A stretch of DNA of 64,000 bases, from the NCBI RefSeq assembly GCF_003946725.1, contig NZ_RHOY01000013.1, positions 1-64,000 of the forward strand. Reading direction: 5' to 3'. The stretch's first letter is position 1. Each line of letters starts with the position of its first letter. The notes under the pieces are model-generated. The model was not told the origin of the DNA. It did no database searches and saw nothing but the letters and a program-made list of their open reading frames with translations. The DNA comes from Agrilactobacillus yilanensis. GTDB taxonomy: Bacteria > Bacillota > Bacilli > Lactobacillales > Lactobacillaceae. The position numbers and the translations under genes were made by a program. This document shows positions 25,472 to 34,099 of the stretch, one piece after another.

Positions 25472-26809
25472 CTAAATAACCCCTAGTGTCATACTTTGAC
25501 TAACGGTGTTTAATAAATTCGTTAATGTCGTACTAGAAACACGGATAATATTTTCACTGCTGATATTGCCGCTAGTAATGAACCCTAACGACTGCCCAGA
25601 AGTGACTAAAATTGAATTGTTTAACGCTGGCTGATTTTTGAGCCAGAAGACTGGATCAGCTTCATTAAAGTCTGTTTCCGTATTTGTCTCATCCGCATAA
25701 GCCGCAGGTGGGGTCGTAAAGTACGTCCCAAAGTCACTCCCGCTGGTAATAACCCCTGCGTTGGTACTTGAATTTTGAATCAACGCCCGAATGCGATAAG
25801 CACCGGTGCTCAAACTATTTGCCAAAACAGTATATTGACTGCCAGAAACCCGGTAAGTTCCATTACTACGTTGGGCTATAAAGAGCGTATCGTTAGCTGT
25901 ATCCAACACTAAAACACGGCTGGCAGTAATATTTAAGTCCGCCAAAGCATCCGTTAAAGTATCACTGTCGGTGGTCGTCCCGCTGGTTTGCCGGCTACTG
26001 CTGGTGCGACTATCTTCTATCGTTACCTTAGCGGGTGTATAGCTTTGGGTTAAAGCCGAGTTCTTTAAGTCTTCTAAAGCTTTTTGATCTGCTTGAGCCT
26101 GACTTTCATTTTTTTCTTTTTGCAAGGCACTATAGCCGGCAGTCATTTTTTCAATAGGTTGCCGCCATTTTGCTTTAGTTCGCCGATTTTTTAAAAGCTT
26201 ATAATAAACATTAGCTTCAGAAACTTGTTCTTGTGTCAGTTGGTCTTTTTCATGCTGAAACGTATAATAAGTATCATTAATAAAGGTACTGCCATCTGTT
26301 GTTTGAGCATACCAGACTTGTACCGTATCCAATTTATTTTTCGCTTTTTGATAAACTGTTGGATTTTTTTCTTTCAACAGCGTCTGATCCAGATGGGTCA
26401 GCTGCTGGCCGGTAACCGTATCACGATAATAATGCGTTCCGTCCATCAACGCCGCAATGGCTTGTGTCCGCTTTGTGCGCGCTTGATAATCTGCTATAAA
26501 ATCCGCGGCTTGTTTAGCAGTCGCTGCACTAAATAGCCAATGCCAGCGCGCTTGTTTGGTAATAATCGTTTGTGCGGTCTGTTTTGAAACAGTCGTCTTT
26601 AAATAACGTTGCTGATCAACGGTTTTGTATTGCTGATTGATTTGATGGGTGGTGGCTTTGTTGGCGTAAACCCAACCGCCTAAACTTCCCAAGCTAATAA
26701 TTAGGATGGCAAGCAATATCCAAAAGATAATTTTCTTTTGGTGTTTTAATTTCTGCTGACGCGAGGCACTCTTTTCTTGACGTGTCAGACTTTTAGCTTT
26801 GGTTTCCAT
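25472..26809 (-). CDS. single-pass membrane protein of unknown function, PBP operon
   Basis: A 445-residue protein with a basic, Lys/Arg/Gln-rich cytoplasmic tail (1-26), one membrane helix (about 27-49) and a large outer region. The outer region is helical (50-230), followed by a Ser/Thr-rich spacer (about 255-275) and a beta-rich C-terminal domain. No family was recognised. It is the first gene of the unit with the class A PBP and macrodomain genes, suggesting a role in wall synthesis or as a PBP partner (inference). Confidence 0.6.
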   Translation of the reverse strand: METKAKSLTRQEKSASRQQKLKHQKKIIFWILLAILIISLGSLGGWVYANKATTHQINQQYKTVDQQRYLKTTVSKQTAQTIITKQARWHWLFSAATAKQAADFIADYQARTKRTQAIAALMDGTHYYRDTVTGQQLTHLDQTLLKEKNPTVYQKAKNKLDTVQVWYAQTTDGSTFINDTYYTFQHEKDQLTQEQVSEANVYYKLLKNRRTKAKWRQPIEKMTAGYSALQKEKNESQAQADQKALEDLKNSALTQSYTPAKVTIEDSRTSSSRQTSGTTTDSDTLTDALADLNITASRVLVLDTANDTLFIAQRSNGTYRVSGSQYTVLANSLSTGAYRIRALIQNSSTNAGVITSGSDFGTYFTTPPAAYADETNTETDFNEADPVFWLKNQPALNNSILVTSGQSLGFITSGNISSENIIRVSSTTLTNLLNTVSQSMTLGVI

Positions 26810-27006
26810 TATAAAGCAAACTCACTTTCCCAAAGTTCTTGCTGTTATTTATTGTAGTAATTATACCATTTTACAACCAATCTTTTAGATCTACACCGAT
26901 TTGGCATCAGCGCAAGGTAGATTTTTTACTTGCTTTCCGTTATTAATTATAATACCGTTTATTTTAGAGATATGCGGTCAACTTTTATAAACTTTTGAGG
27001 TCTATT

Positions 27007-27939
27007 TTGAAAAAACATCGTAAACTGATTCTGATATTGAGTACTATCTTTTTGAGCCTAGTCCTTATTTTAAGCTTAGGCTATGCTTTTCGTCGACCAA
27101 TTTTAAAACAAGCCCAGCACTTTTTAACAGCGCAAACAATTCCATTTAATTGGGTCGTTGATCCAGATAAAGTTGAGAATGGTCTAGAAGTCCCTGCCGT
27201 TGATTTAAGTGTATCGCAAATGGATACAGTTAAAAAGAATGCGCTGAAGCTGGTCACGAATCTAAATGACAACTTCAGCGGTAAACAATCAGACTATCTT
27301 TTTTTAACCACTAAGCAAGCCAAGCAGTTGGATGATTGGGTCCATGATAAACCCCATCAGTATATTTATAGCATTACACCGGTTTCTTTTGGTAAAAACG
27401 CCCGGGGTAACTACGTTTTAGTCAGCGCTAACCGCTACGATGACACTAAAACAATCGTTTCCTATCGTTATCGGGTTTTTTATACTAAAAATCTAATTGT
27501 TAAGCCGAACAAAACACAATATGTCGCAACGGTCAAAAATAATGTGCCGCCGAAGTTTTTATTTGAGGATGCTTCTGTTGGGACAGATGGCATTTCAACC
27601 GCCACCAACTTCACAGAGCGAATCAAAAATGCCCTCGGCGATGGCAATACTTATACAGCCAACAGCAGCTTAAAGCAATTTAAAGGTTTGGCTCAAGAAA
27701 TGAACTTGTCCGTTGCCAGTGCCCAAGCATTGCAAAAATATTTAAAAGTTAGCGATACTGACTTTCAAAACACCGTCATTACAGGTTATGAACTCACAGA
27801 TGTTCCCCGGGTAACCCGATTTTTTATCGTATCCGGCACGAATAAACAAAAAGCTTACTTTACATTAACTTACGATCGAACACAAGAAGGCTTTATTAGC
27901 TTTGAAGAAGGTATCCAAGATGCCACTACTCAAAAATAG
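27007..27939 (+). CDS. membrane-anchored extracytoplasmic protein of unknown function
   Basis: A 310-residue protein with one N-terminal membrane helix after a basic KKHRK start; the rest looks soluble and exported. No cysteine follows the hydrophobic segment, so it is not a lipoprotein. No family was recognised. The TTG at 27007 with GAGG 6 nt upstream is preferred over a TTG 12 bp earlier that overlaps this ribosome site. It is divergent from the PBP operon and 16 bp ahead of a YdcF-type gene. Confidence 0.6.
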   Translation: MKKHRKLILILSTIFLSLVLILSLGYAFRRPILKQAQHFLTAQTIPFNWVVDPDKVENGLEVPAVDLSVSQMDTVKKNALKLVTNLNDNFSGKQSDYLFLTTKQAKQLDDWVHDKPHQYIYSITPVSFGKNARGNYVLVSANRYDDTKTIVSYRYRVFYTKNLIVKPNKTQYVATVKNNVPPKFLFEDASVGTDGISTATNFTERIKNALGDGNTYTANSSLKQFKGLAQEMNLSVASAQALQKYLKVSDTDFQNTVITGYELTDVPRVTRFFIVSGTNKQKAYFTLTYDRTQEGFISFEEGIQDATTQK

Positions 27940-27955
27940 TGAAAGGACGTACACT

Positions 27956-28750
27956 ATGGCTGAAAAAATCGCTGCAGCTATTAATCAACTGGCCCAATTT
28001 TGTGGCCCTAAAGATCTGCCCGCACTGACACAAACCGCTTTACAACAAACTTATGGCTACACCCAAGCCGATGTTTTTGTCTTGTTTGGTGGCAGTATTT
28101 TAGCTGGTGGTGATTTATTAGCTCAGGCCATCCAAGCTAAAGTTGCCAAAAAATATATCATTGTAGGCGGTGCCGGTCATACAACGCCTCGGTTGCGGCA
28201 ACAAATGGCGCCTTATTTACCAAATCAATCACTTGAACAGCTGAGTGAGGCTGAATTATTTTCAGCTTATCTGCAGCAAAAATATCAATTAACTGTGGAC
28301 TATTTAGAAACAAAGTCTACAAATTGTGGTAATAATATTACTTATTTATTAGCCTTGTTAGCCCAACAGCAACTGCCCCATCAAACGATGATTCTTGCAC
28401 AAGACGCCAGCATGCAACGGCGTATGGCTGCGGGCTTGCACAAATATGCGCCTGAGGTTCAAATTATAAATTATGCCACTTATCAAGTTCAGGTTCAGAC
28501 AAAAGCAGATCAGCTCGTTTTTGATCAAATGCCGCTGGGCCTATGGTCTATGTCCGAATACATTACCCTACTCTTAGGTGAAATTCCCCGGTTGCGCAAT
28601 GATCCTAATGGCTACGGTCCTAAAGGGCAGAACTTCATTGCCCCTGTATCTGTTCCTGCCGCTGTCCAAACTGCTTTTGAAACTTTAGCGGCCGAATTTC
28701 CTGATCGTATTCGTCAGGCGAATTCAGCTTATGCCAGTGATTCGAATTAA
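27956..28750 (+). CDS. YdcF/DUF218 family protein
   Basis: A 264-residue DUF218 protein. The family pattern is present: ADVFVLFGGSILAGGDLL, IIVGGAGHTT, an E-x-KSTNCGNNI segment corresponding to the usual ExxSxxTxEN motif, and AQDASMQRRMAAGL. Members include E. coli YdcF, which binds S-adenosylmethionine, and envelope proteins SanA/ElyC. No membrane helix is visible, so this one is cytosolic. AAAGGA precedes ATG 27956. It shares an operon with the anchored protein upstream. Confidence 0.8.
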   Translation: MAEKIAAAINQLAQFCGPKDLPALTQTALQQTYGYTQADVFVLFGGSILAGGDLLAQAIQAKVAKKYIIVGGAGHTTPRLRQQMAPYLPNQSLEQLSEAELFSAYLQQKYQLTVDYLETKSTNCGNNITYLLALLAQQQLPHQTMILAQDASMQRRMAAGLHKYAPEVQIINYATYQVQVQTKADQLVFDQMPLGLWSMSEYITLLLGEIPRLRNDPNGYGPKGQNFIAPVSVPAAVQTAFETLAAEFPDRIRQANSAYASDSN

Positions 28751-28796
28751 AAAAACTGTATTGGTCTAAATATTAGACTGATACAGTTTTTTAATT
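28745..28796. terminator. bidirectional terminator
   Basis: AATTAAAAAAACTGTAT pairs with ATACAGTTTTTTAATT around an inner GTCT/AGAC stem. It separates the YdcF gene (+) from the LysR gene (-). Confidence 0.9.
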
Positions 28797-28809
28797 TATA
28801 GTTAATGGC

Positions 28810-29706
28810 TTATCGATCTTCAACAAAGTCTTGAACAATTGACACAAAATTTTGAATCGACTCGTTATATTCATTTTTCCAAACACAATTAATCTTGAAG
28901 AAATCTTCGTAGCCTTCTAATTTTACAAATGACAAATTCTTACCATAATAATGTGCTAGATGACCCGCAAATATTGAGATACCTAAACCGCTTTCAACTT
29001 TCAGAATAACATTATTTAATGATTCTGTTTCTTCAATGATTGTCGGTGAAATATGATGCGCCTCAAAAATATCTCTAATCGGTTTAAAATCCGGAATAAT
29101 CAATGTCTGGTCTGCCAATTCTTCTACTTTAACACTTTGCTTTAACCCCAAAGGATTATGATGATCTGTCACCAAATACATATCATCTGTTAAAAAATTA
29201 ATATTCTTAAATTCCGACATATCTTTCGCAACATATTTCGGTACTAAAGCAATATCAATATTATTATCTTTTAAATTCTTTTTGATTTCAGCTAATGGGT
29301 AGTCGGTAATACTGATAGGTACATTCGGATAATTATCCGTAAATTGATGAATGATAATGGGTAACTCGTTTAAAACAGCCGTCCCTAACATCGCAATATT
29401 TAACGGTGGCTTATGATTCGTACTAATCGCCTTTGTATCTAAGATTGCTCCTAAAAAACTTTCCGTATAATTACCTAGACGCTGCTGAAAATATTTCCCA
29501 GCACTCGTTAACCTTACTGAACGACGATTACGAATAAATAATTTAACTTCCAATTCATCTTCCAAACGAACAATCATTTTACTAAGATTAGGTTGTGTTG
29601 TATGCAGTGCCACCGCTGCTTTTGTGAAATTTAAGGTTGAGGCCAAAGTTAAAAACGCCTCAATTTGAACAGTGCTGATATTTGGCAGTTGATTTAATGT
29701 ACTCAT
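28810..29706 (-). CDS. LysR family transcriptional regulator
   Basis: A 298-residue LysR protein. The N-terminal winged helix-turn-helix (about 12-70) has the typical LNFTKAAVALHTTQPNLSKMIVRLEDELEVKLFIR pattern. A periplasmic-binding-protein-like effector domain follows (about 95-295). It points away from the LVIVD gene and lies 125 bp downstream of its 3' end, separated by a terminator. Target genes are not obvious; the neighbouring accessory cluster is the first candidate. Confidence 0.9.
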   Translation of the reverse strand: MSTLNQLPNISTVQIEAFLTLASTLNFTKAAVALHTTQPNLSKMIVRLEDELEVKLFIRNRRSVRLTSAGKYFQQRLGNYTESFLGAILDTKAISTNHKPPLNIAMLGTAVLNELPIIIHQFTDNYPNVPISITDYPLAEIKKNLKDNNIDIALVPKYVAKDMSEFKNINFLTDDMYLVTDHHNPLGLKQSVKVEELADQTLIIPDFKPIRDIFEAHHISPTIIEETESLNNVILKVESGLGISIFAGHLAHYYGKNLSFVKLEGYEDFFKINCVWKNEYNESIQNFVSIVQDFVEDR

Positions 29707-29775
29707 ATTTTCATCTTCCTTACTCCAATCAGTAATAGCATAACTTTAAGTTTTACTAAGATTATCGGCTAACAC

Positions 29776-29818
29776 AAAAAGGGGAACGATAGTAATGTAC
29801 TTGTACTATCGTCCTCCC
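29776..29818 (-). terminator. terminator of the LVIVD-repeat gene
   Basis: On the minus strand GGACGATAGTA pairs with TACTATCGTTCC, followed by five T residues. Confidence 0.85.
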
Positions 29819-29831
29819 ATTCATAATTCTA

Positions 29832-31178
29832 TCAAACGGTGCAGCGTAAGATATAAAGCCCATCCATGAAGGTATCTACATAAATATAGCCTCGATCATC
29901 CACTAGAACATCTTCGGTTACAGCTACTTCCGGCCCAGGTAACAAGGTATGATCTTTGTTATCAAATAATAATTTAGTTGGATCAGGTGGTAAGAAATAG
30001 GCAATTTCTTTAGGGATAAATGGATCTGAAACATCATAGATCCGTAACCCCGCCCCAAAATAGCAGCAATAAACTCGATTTGGATCTTGTCCATAAACGT
30101 CTTGATTAAAGGCATCAAATAAATTATGTGGCCCAAAAGGTATTCTGACACCATCGACAATGTTAAAATTCTGTCCATGCGTGTAGCCTTCAGGTACTTC
30201 AGGATATGGGAAAGTAGAAATTAAACTTGGATGTGCTGGATCTGTAATCTCAGCAATGCCTAATGTATTCATAGGTTGCGTCTTAATTTTTTTGAATAAA
30301 CCTTCAGTGGCCTCATTAGAGAAATAACGTGGCCGTTCTCCTTCTGTAGAAACAACGACATAAGGCCGGTCTCCCAAAGGTAAAGTAGTGTGTACTGGTG
30401 CCCCAGCTGCGCCGCCACCAAATGGTGGATTTAAAGAAAGTTTTCCAATAAGTTTGGGTTGCGTCTTATCCTTAACATCCAGCATAATAAACCCTTTATT
30501 TGCGTAAGCGCAATATAAAACATCATCTTTTACAACACAGGCATGTAAGAATGGTGAGGATAGTGCTTCTGCAGAACCATAACGGGCTACTTTACCACCT
30601 TTGTCTCCTAAATATTGTTCAGATGACCACCAACGGCCCACTTCTTTAGGGGCAGTAGGCTCACTAATATCGACAATTCTCAAAATAAAGCCATTGTAGC
30701 CTTCACAAGCACCGACAACGTAAACAAAGTTACCACCATTATAACAAAAGCGATGAACCCCAGCGCCGCCCTTGCATTCAAATTTAGATAATAATTTAGG
30801 GTTCTCTGGATCTGTTTTAACATCCCAGATCATAATGCCCCCCCAAAATGGCAGCCCCGGCTCAGTACCATGAAGTTCTTTCATCGTACCGCCATGGGCT
30901 GTGATCATTAGGCCATCTGCAATTTGAATTTTAGGTGTACTTTGCCCATCATGTAATTCTGCATTTAACCAAGGTCCATCCAACCATTTAACATTTCTAG
31001 GATGCTTTGGATCGGTAACTTCTACAATGTTCCAACCATTGTGTCTAAATGAGGCTGTATATAAATAATACCGTTCCCCAGATTTTTGCATTGCCATTTG
31101 AAATCCTGGCTTATTATTTAGATCATTAAATCCTATTAATTCCGTATTTTTAAAAAGCGGTTCTGTTCTTTGTGTCAT
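29832..31178 (-). CDS. LVIVD-repeat beta-propeller protein
   Basis: A 448-residue protein built from repeated blades, each with a strand pattern like WNIVEVTDPKHPRNVKWL, LRIVDISEPTAPKEVGRW, FIMLDVKDKTQPKLIGKL and LRIYDVSDPFIPKEIAYF. These match LVIVD repeats and suggest a propeller. Several conserved His/Glu (LHDGQST, GGAGVHRFCYN, LHACVV, GPHNLFD) could line a metal or cofactor site, but that is inference. There is no signal peptide, so it is cytosolic. AAGGAGG gives a strong ribosome site. It is divergent from a LysR regulator that shares a palindromic control region. The catalysed reaction, if any, is unknown. Confidence 0.7.
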   Translation of the reverse strand: MTQRTEPLFKNTELIGFNDLNNKPGFQMAMQKSGERYYLYTASFRHNGWNIVEVTDPKHPRNVKWLDGPWLNAELHDGQSTPKIQIADGLMITAHGGTMKELHGTEPGLPFWGGIMIWDVKTDPENPKLLSKFECKGGAGVHRFCYNGGNFVYVVGACEGYNGFILRIVDISEPTAPKEVGRWWSSEQYLGDKGGKVARYGSAEALSSPFLHACVVKDDVLYCAYANKGFIMLDVKDKTQPKLIGKLSLNPPFGGGAAGAPVHTTLPLGDRPYVVVSTEGERPRYFSNEATEGLFKKIKTQPMNTLGIAEITDPAHPSLISTFPYPEVPEGYTHGQNFNIVDGVRIPFGPHNLFDAFNQDVYGQDPNRVYCCYFGAGLRIYDVSDPFIPKEIAYFLPPDPTKLLFDNKDHTLLPGPEVAVTEDVLVDDRGYIYVDTFMDGLYILRCTV

Positions 31179-31251
31179 TGTTTTGACCTCCTTGCTTATG
31201 ATTTCAGTATACGTTAAGATTAAAAATACGGAAGAATCGATACAGTTAAGT

Positions 31252-31277
31252 GCGTCTTAACCTGCAGGTTAAGACGC
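31252..31277. promoter_or_regulatory. 26-bp perfect palindrome, probable LysR operator
   Basis: GCGTCTTAACCTG (31252-31264) is followed by its exact reverse complement (31265-31277). Additional GTTAAG half-sites occur at 31213 and 31245. It lies between the divergent LVIVD and LysR genes and contains the T-N11-A type symmetry expected of LysR sites. Confidence 0.75.
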
Positions 31278-31301
31278 TGCTGTCATAAGAAGGTAATTCA
31301 C

Positions 31302-32183
31302 ATAAATCCATTACAAATTGACTATTTTTTATCGGTTGCTCGAACTAAAAGTGTTGCTAAAAGTGCAGAAGAACTCTTTGTTTCAGCCCCGGCCATCAGT
31401 AAACAGCTTAATGCCTTAGAACAAAGCTTAGGTGTTACGCTTTTAAACCGATCTAATCGAGGTATGACTTTAACAGCCTCTGGTGCAGAATACTATGAAT
31501 TTTTCACCAGAATCATGGCCGAATTAGCCGATATTAAACAACGTAACAACTTGGACGAAGCCAATAAACTCACATTTACATTAGGTATTCTGAAGGACTG
31601 GGCAATCTACCCACAGCTACAACAGATGGATCAACAGTTACAAGCGATCTATCCAACGATTTCAATTCGCATTCAACCAATGACCCCCAATGAGTTGATG
31701 GAAGCTTTAGCCAATAACAAACTTGACGCTGCTTTATGCATCTCTAATGGTATGGTTCAGCGTATCGGTACTAAAAACTACATTCGAGAGATTCGCTTAG
31801 GTAGTGTTCAAAAAGGTATTCTTTATGCAGACAGTCTATTTATGCGTGTTCCCACAACGTTTCAAGACTTCTCTGAACAAACAATGTACAGTGTTTCCAA
31901 TCATTTTAAGGCGATGGCTGTTGAAGAAAACAGTTTGATTTGTAACCATTATGGCTTTCAGCCCGAACTCATCTCCTATGATGATCTAACCCAAGTATTG
32001 GCCATGGTCGCGATGGGCAAGGGCTTCACTATCTTAGATGAATGGTCTATCTATCGTTTTGTGCCTGATCTTTGTTACTTGCCGTTAAATTATCATCATG
32101 ATGTCAGCTTATTTTTGCCTGACCAAATTAATAACGATCTGCTAAATAGTGTCATTTCTATTTTAAAAAAGCAATTTACTTAA
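31302..32183 (+). CDS. LysR family transcriptional regulator, probable ATA start
   Basis: A 293-residue LysR protein. The first ATG in frame (31464) would remove the whole DNA-binding helix-turn-helix. Reading upstream in the same frame gives an intact domain (NPLQIDYFLSVARTKS..., APAISKQLNALEQSLGV). The only start that fits is ATA at 31302, with AAGAAGG ending at 31293, 8 nt upstream; ATT at 31296 is too close to it. The effector domain is normal. It is divergent from the LVIVD gene and upstream of the flavoprotein operon, so it probably controls one or both. Confidence 0.85.
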   Translation: MNPLQIDYFLSVARTKSVAKSAEELFVSAPAISKQLNALEQSLGVTLLNRSNRGMTLTASGAEYYEFFTRIMAELADIKQRNNLDEANKLTFTLGILKDWAIYPQLQQMDQQLQAIYPTISIRIQPMTPNELMEALANNKLDAALCISNGMVQRIGTKNYIREIRLGSVQKGILYADSLFMRVPTTFQDFSEQTMYSVSNHFKAMAVEENSLICNHYGFQPELISYDDLTQVLAMVAMGKGFTILDEWSIYRFVPDLCYLPLNYHHDVSLFLPDQINNDLLNSVISILKKQFT

Positions 32184-32305
32184 AACTGAAACTGGTGTCT
32201 TTAGTTGTTTGAATTAACAAAGTACTGTCAGCTGAATACTGCAGTTTTAAATTTCACTAGCGCATAGACTTAATAAGAATTTTCAACCTCAAAAACTAAT
32301 TACGA

Positions 32306-32346
32306 AGCAATGCTCATTTTAGATATTAATGGGCACTGCTTTTTTT
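32306..32346 (+). terminator. terminator after the LysR gene
   Basis: GCAATGCTCATT pairs imperfectly with AATGGGCACTGC, followed by seven or more T residues. Confidence 0.75.
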
Positions 32347-32628
32347 GATTATATTGTGAAATAATTCTCAAAAAGAATAACTATGATGCTAAAAATGAAT
32401 TTCTCTTTTATATCAAGCAATGTTACCTTAAATATGCAAGGTGATAAATAGTTTTCTAGCATCTTAAAATTTAATAAATGTCATGTTTGTGAATTAAAAC
32501 ACTTATTTAATAAAAATAATTTACTTTTATTTCGTCGATGGCCATCGCTTTATTAAATAAGTTAATTTTAAAAAACTATTGTCGAATTTGTTTTAAATAA
32601 CTCTTATTTAGAAAGCGAGCGTTATAAA
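32347..32628. other. AT-rich control region of the flavoprotein operon
   Basis: This gap of about 280 bp holds no gene. It contains nested palindromes at 32502-32561: a 13-bp inverted repeat CTTATTTAATAAA / TTTATTAAATAAG flanking CGATGGCCATCG (32536-32547). The spacing suggests an operator for a dimeric regulator. Confidence 0.6.
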
Positions 32629-33588
32629 ATGAAAATTTTAGGTCTATCTTTTGGCACAAAAAATGGCACAAACGATTCTTTATGTATTGAAGCCTTAATG
32701 GGCGCTAAGGAAACCGGCGCTGACATTGAATTTATTCGCATGTCTACACTAAATATTTTACATTGCACAGGTTGCTGCACCTGTTCCAGAATGCTAACTT
32801 CCGGCAAGGGCAATATGTGTATCTTAAATGATGATTTTGATTGGTTACTAGATAAAATGTTGGATGCTGATGGCATTATTATCAGTGACCCTATCTTTGA
32901 AGAAGGTGCCTCTGGTTTATTCCATACTTTGATGGATCGCTTTGGACCACGCCTTGATCGTGGCAATAACATTATTAATGATAAGATTGCTGAACAAATT
33001 GGCGGTCAAAAAACAGACGATCGTATTTTCCAAGATAAAGTTATTTCTTATATGGGTGTCGGTGGTTCTGATTGGGGGACACGTGTCCAATGTGAGCATG
33101 CTATGCATGCACTTGTAGATATGTGGCAAATCATTGATAACAAATGGTTCCCTTGGTCCAAGAGTATCATTATGGACGATGAACACTTAGCTGAAGTCCA
33201 TCAAGTTGGGGTTAATATTGCCAATGCTGCTGCTGATATCTCCGAAGCCACTTATCAAGGTGAGGCTGGTGTCTGCCCACATTGTCATAACAAACTATTT
33301 TATTTGACACCTGGCACAAATGAAGCTGTCTGTGCGCAATGTGGTATCGTTGGTGAACTTAAAATTGAAAACGGTGTCACAAATTTTGTCTTTGCAGATG
33401 ACCAACTAGATAAAGCGCACGACACATTACCTGGAAAATTCATTCATGGTAACGACATTAAAGACCGTATCGAAGGTGAATTTGTCAAAACGATGAAAAC
33501 ACCGGAGTTCAAAGCCCGTAAAAAAGCTTATAGCCATTTTATTAAAGCCTCTAAACCTGAAAAATCAACCGCAACGATGACTGTATAG
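32629..33588 (+). CDS. flavodoxin-fold NAD(P)H-dependent oxidoreductase with zinc-ribbon-like insert
   Basis: A 319-residue protein. The N-terminal half (1-200) is a flavodoxin-like FMN reductase (MKILGLSFGTKNGTNDSL, CTGCCTCSRM, then DADGIIISDPIFEEGASGLFHTLMDRFG). A C-terminal CPHCHNKLFY...CAQCG pattern (about 222-243) looks like a zinc ribbon or iron site. Iron-sulfur flavoproteins and multimeric flavodoxin WrbA-like proteins share the CTGCCTC arrangement. It probably reduces an organic substrate or a partner protein. The first gene of a six-gene operon, it has a weak GAAAGCGAG ribosome site. Confidence 0.72.
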   Translation: MKILGLSFGTKNGTNDSLCIEALMGAKETGADIEFIRMSTLNILHCTGCCTCSRMLTSGKGNMCILNDDFDWLLDKMLDADGIIISDPIFEEGASGLFHTLMDRFGPRLDRGNNIINDKIAEQIGGQKTDDRIFQDKVISYMGVGGSDWGTRVQCEHAMHALVDMWQIIDNKWFPWSKSIIMDDEHLAEVHQVGVNIANAAADISEATYQGEAGVCPHCHNKLFYLTPGTNEAVCAQCGIVGELKIENGVTNFVFADDQLDKAHDTLPGKFIHGNDIKDRIEGEFVKTMKTPEFKARKKAYSHFIKASKPEKSTATMTV

Positions 33589-33598
33589 GAGGAAGAAA

Positions 33599-34066
33599 AT
33601 GAAGTTAAGCAGAAAACAGATTCTTACAATCAATTTGGTCAATAATATTCCACTTGCCGTGGTTATTTCTACAGTTGCACCGCTTGTTGCGCATATCAAA
33701 ACAAGTCCCGTGAACTGGTTAACAAATGTATTACTTGCTTTCGTGTTTGCATGCTTAATTAGTTTAACGATTCCTATTCCTAGAATAGCTTTTAAAATCC
33801 CCTCGCTATTTCATGTTAATCCTAAAAATATTGCTGGTAGACTCATTGCCAACATCCCGATTAACTTCATCTATGTCGTTATTATTGGTTTAGTTTTAAA
33901 TTTCTATAACGTTCGTGCTGTACCTGATTTCTTATTTGCATTCATCGGTACATTTTTACCACTTTACGTTATTGCTTATATCGTATCTTTAATTACAAAT
34001 ATAATTGCTGAGAAATTAGCTTTTGGTTCTGCAAAACAAACACGTTCCACTGATTTACGCTCTTAA
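33599..34066 (+). CDS. DUF2798-like membrane protein, internally duplicated
   Basis: A 155-residue membrane protein with four helices. The two halves look alike: NLVNNIPLAVVISTVAPL...FACLISLTIPI and RLIANIPINFIYVVIIGL...YVIAYIVSLIT, each matching one two-helix DUF2798 unit. AGGAGG precedes the ATG 10 bp after the flavoprotein gene. A paralogue ends the operon (37342-37797). Function is unknown. Confidence 0.65.
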   Translation: MKLSRKQILTINLVNNIPLAVVISTVAPLVAHIKTSPVNWLTNVLLAFVFACLISLTIPIPRIAFKIPSLFHVNPKNIAGRLIANIPINFIYVVIIGLVLNFYNVRAVPDFLFAFIGTFLPLYVIAYIVSLITNIIAEKLAFGSAKQTRSTDLRS

Positions 34067-34099
34067 TTTAATGAGAATTAGAGAAAAGAGGAAATTACA

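Noticed and set aside
31464-32183. LysR regulator truncated at its N-terminus (pseudogene)
   Set aside because: The missing helix-turn-helix is fully encoded in frame upstream; only the start codon is non-standard.
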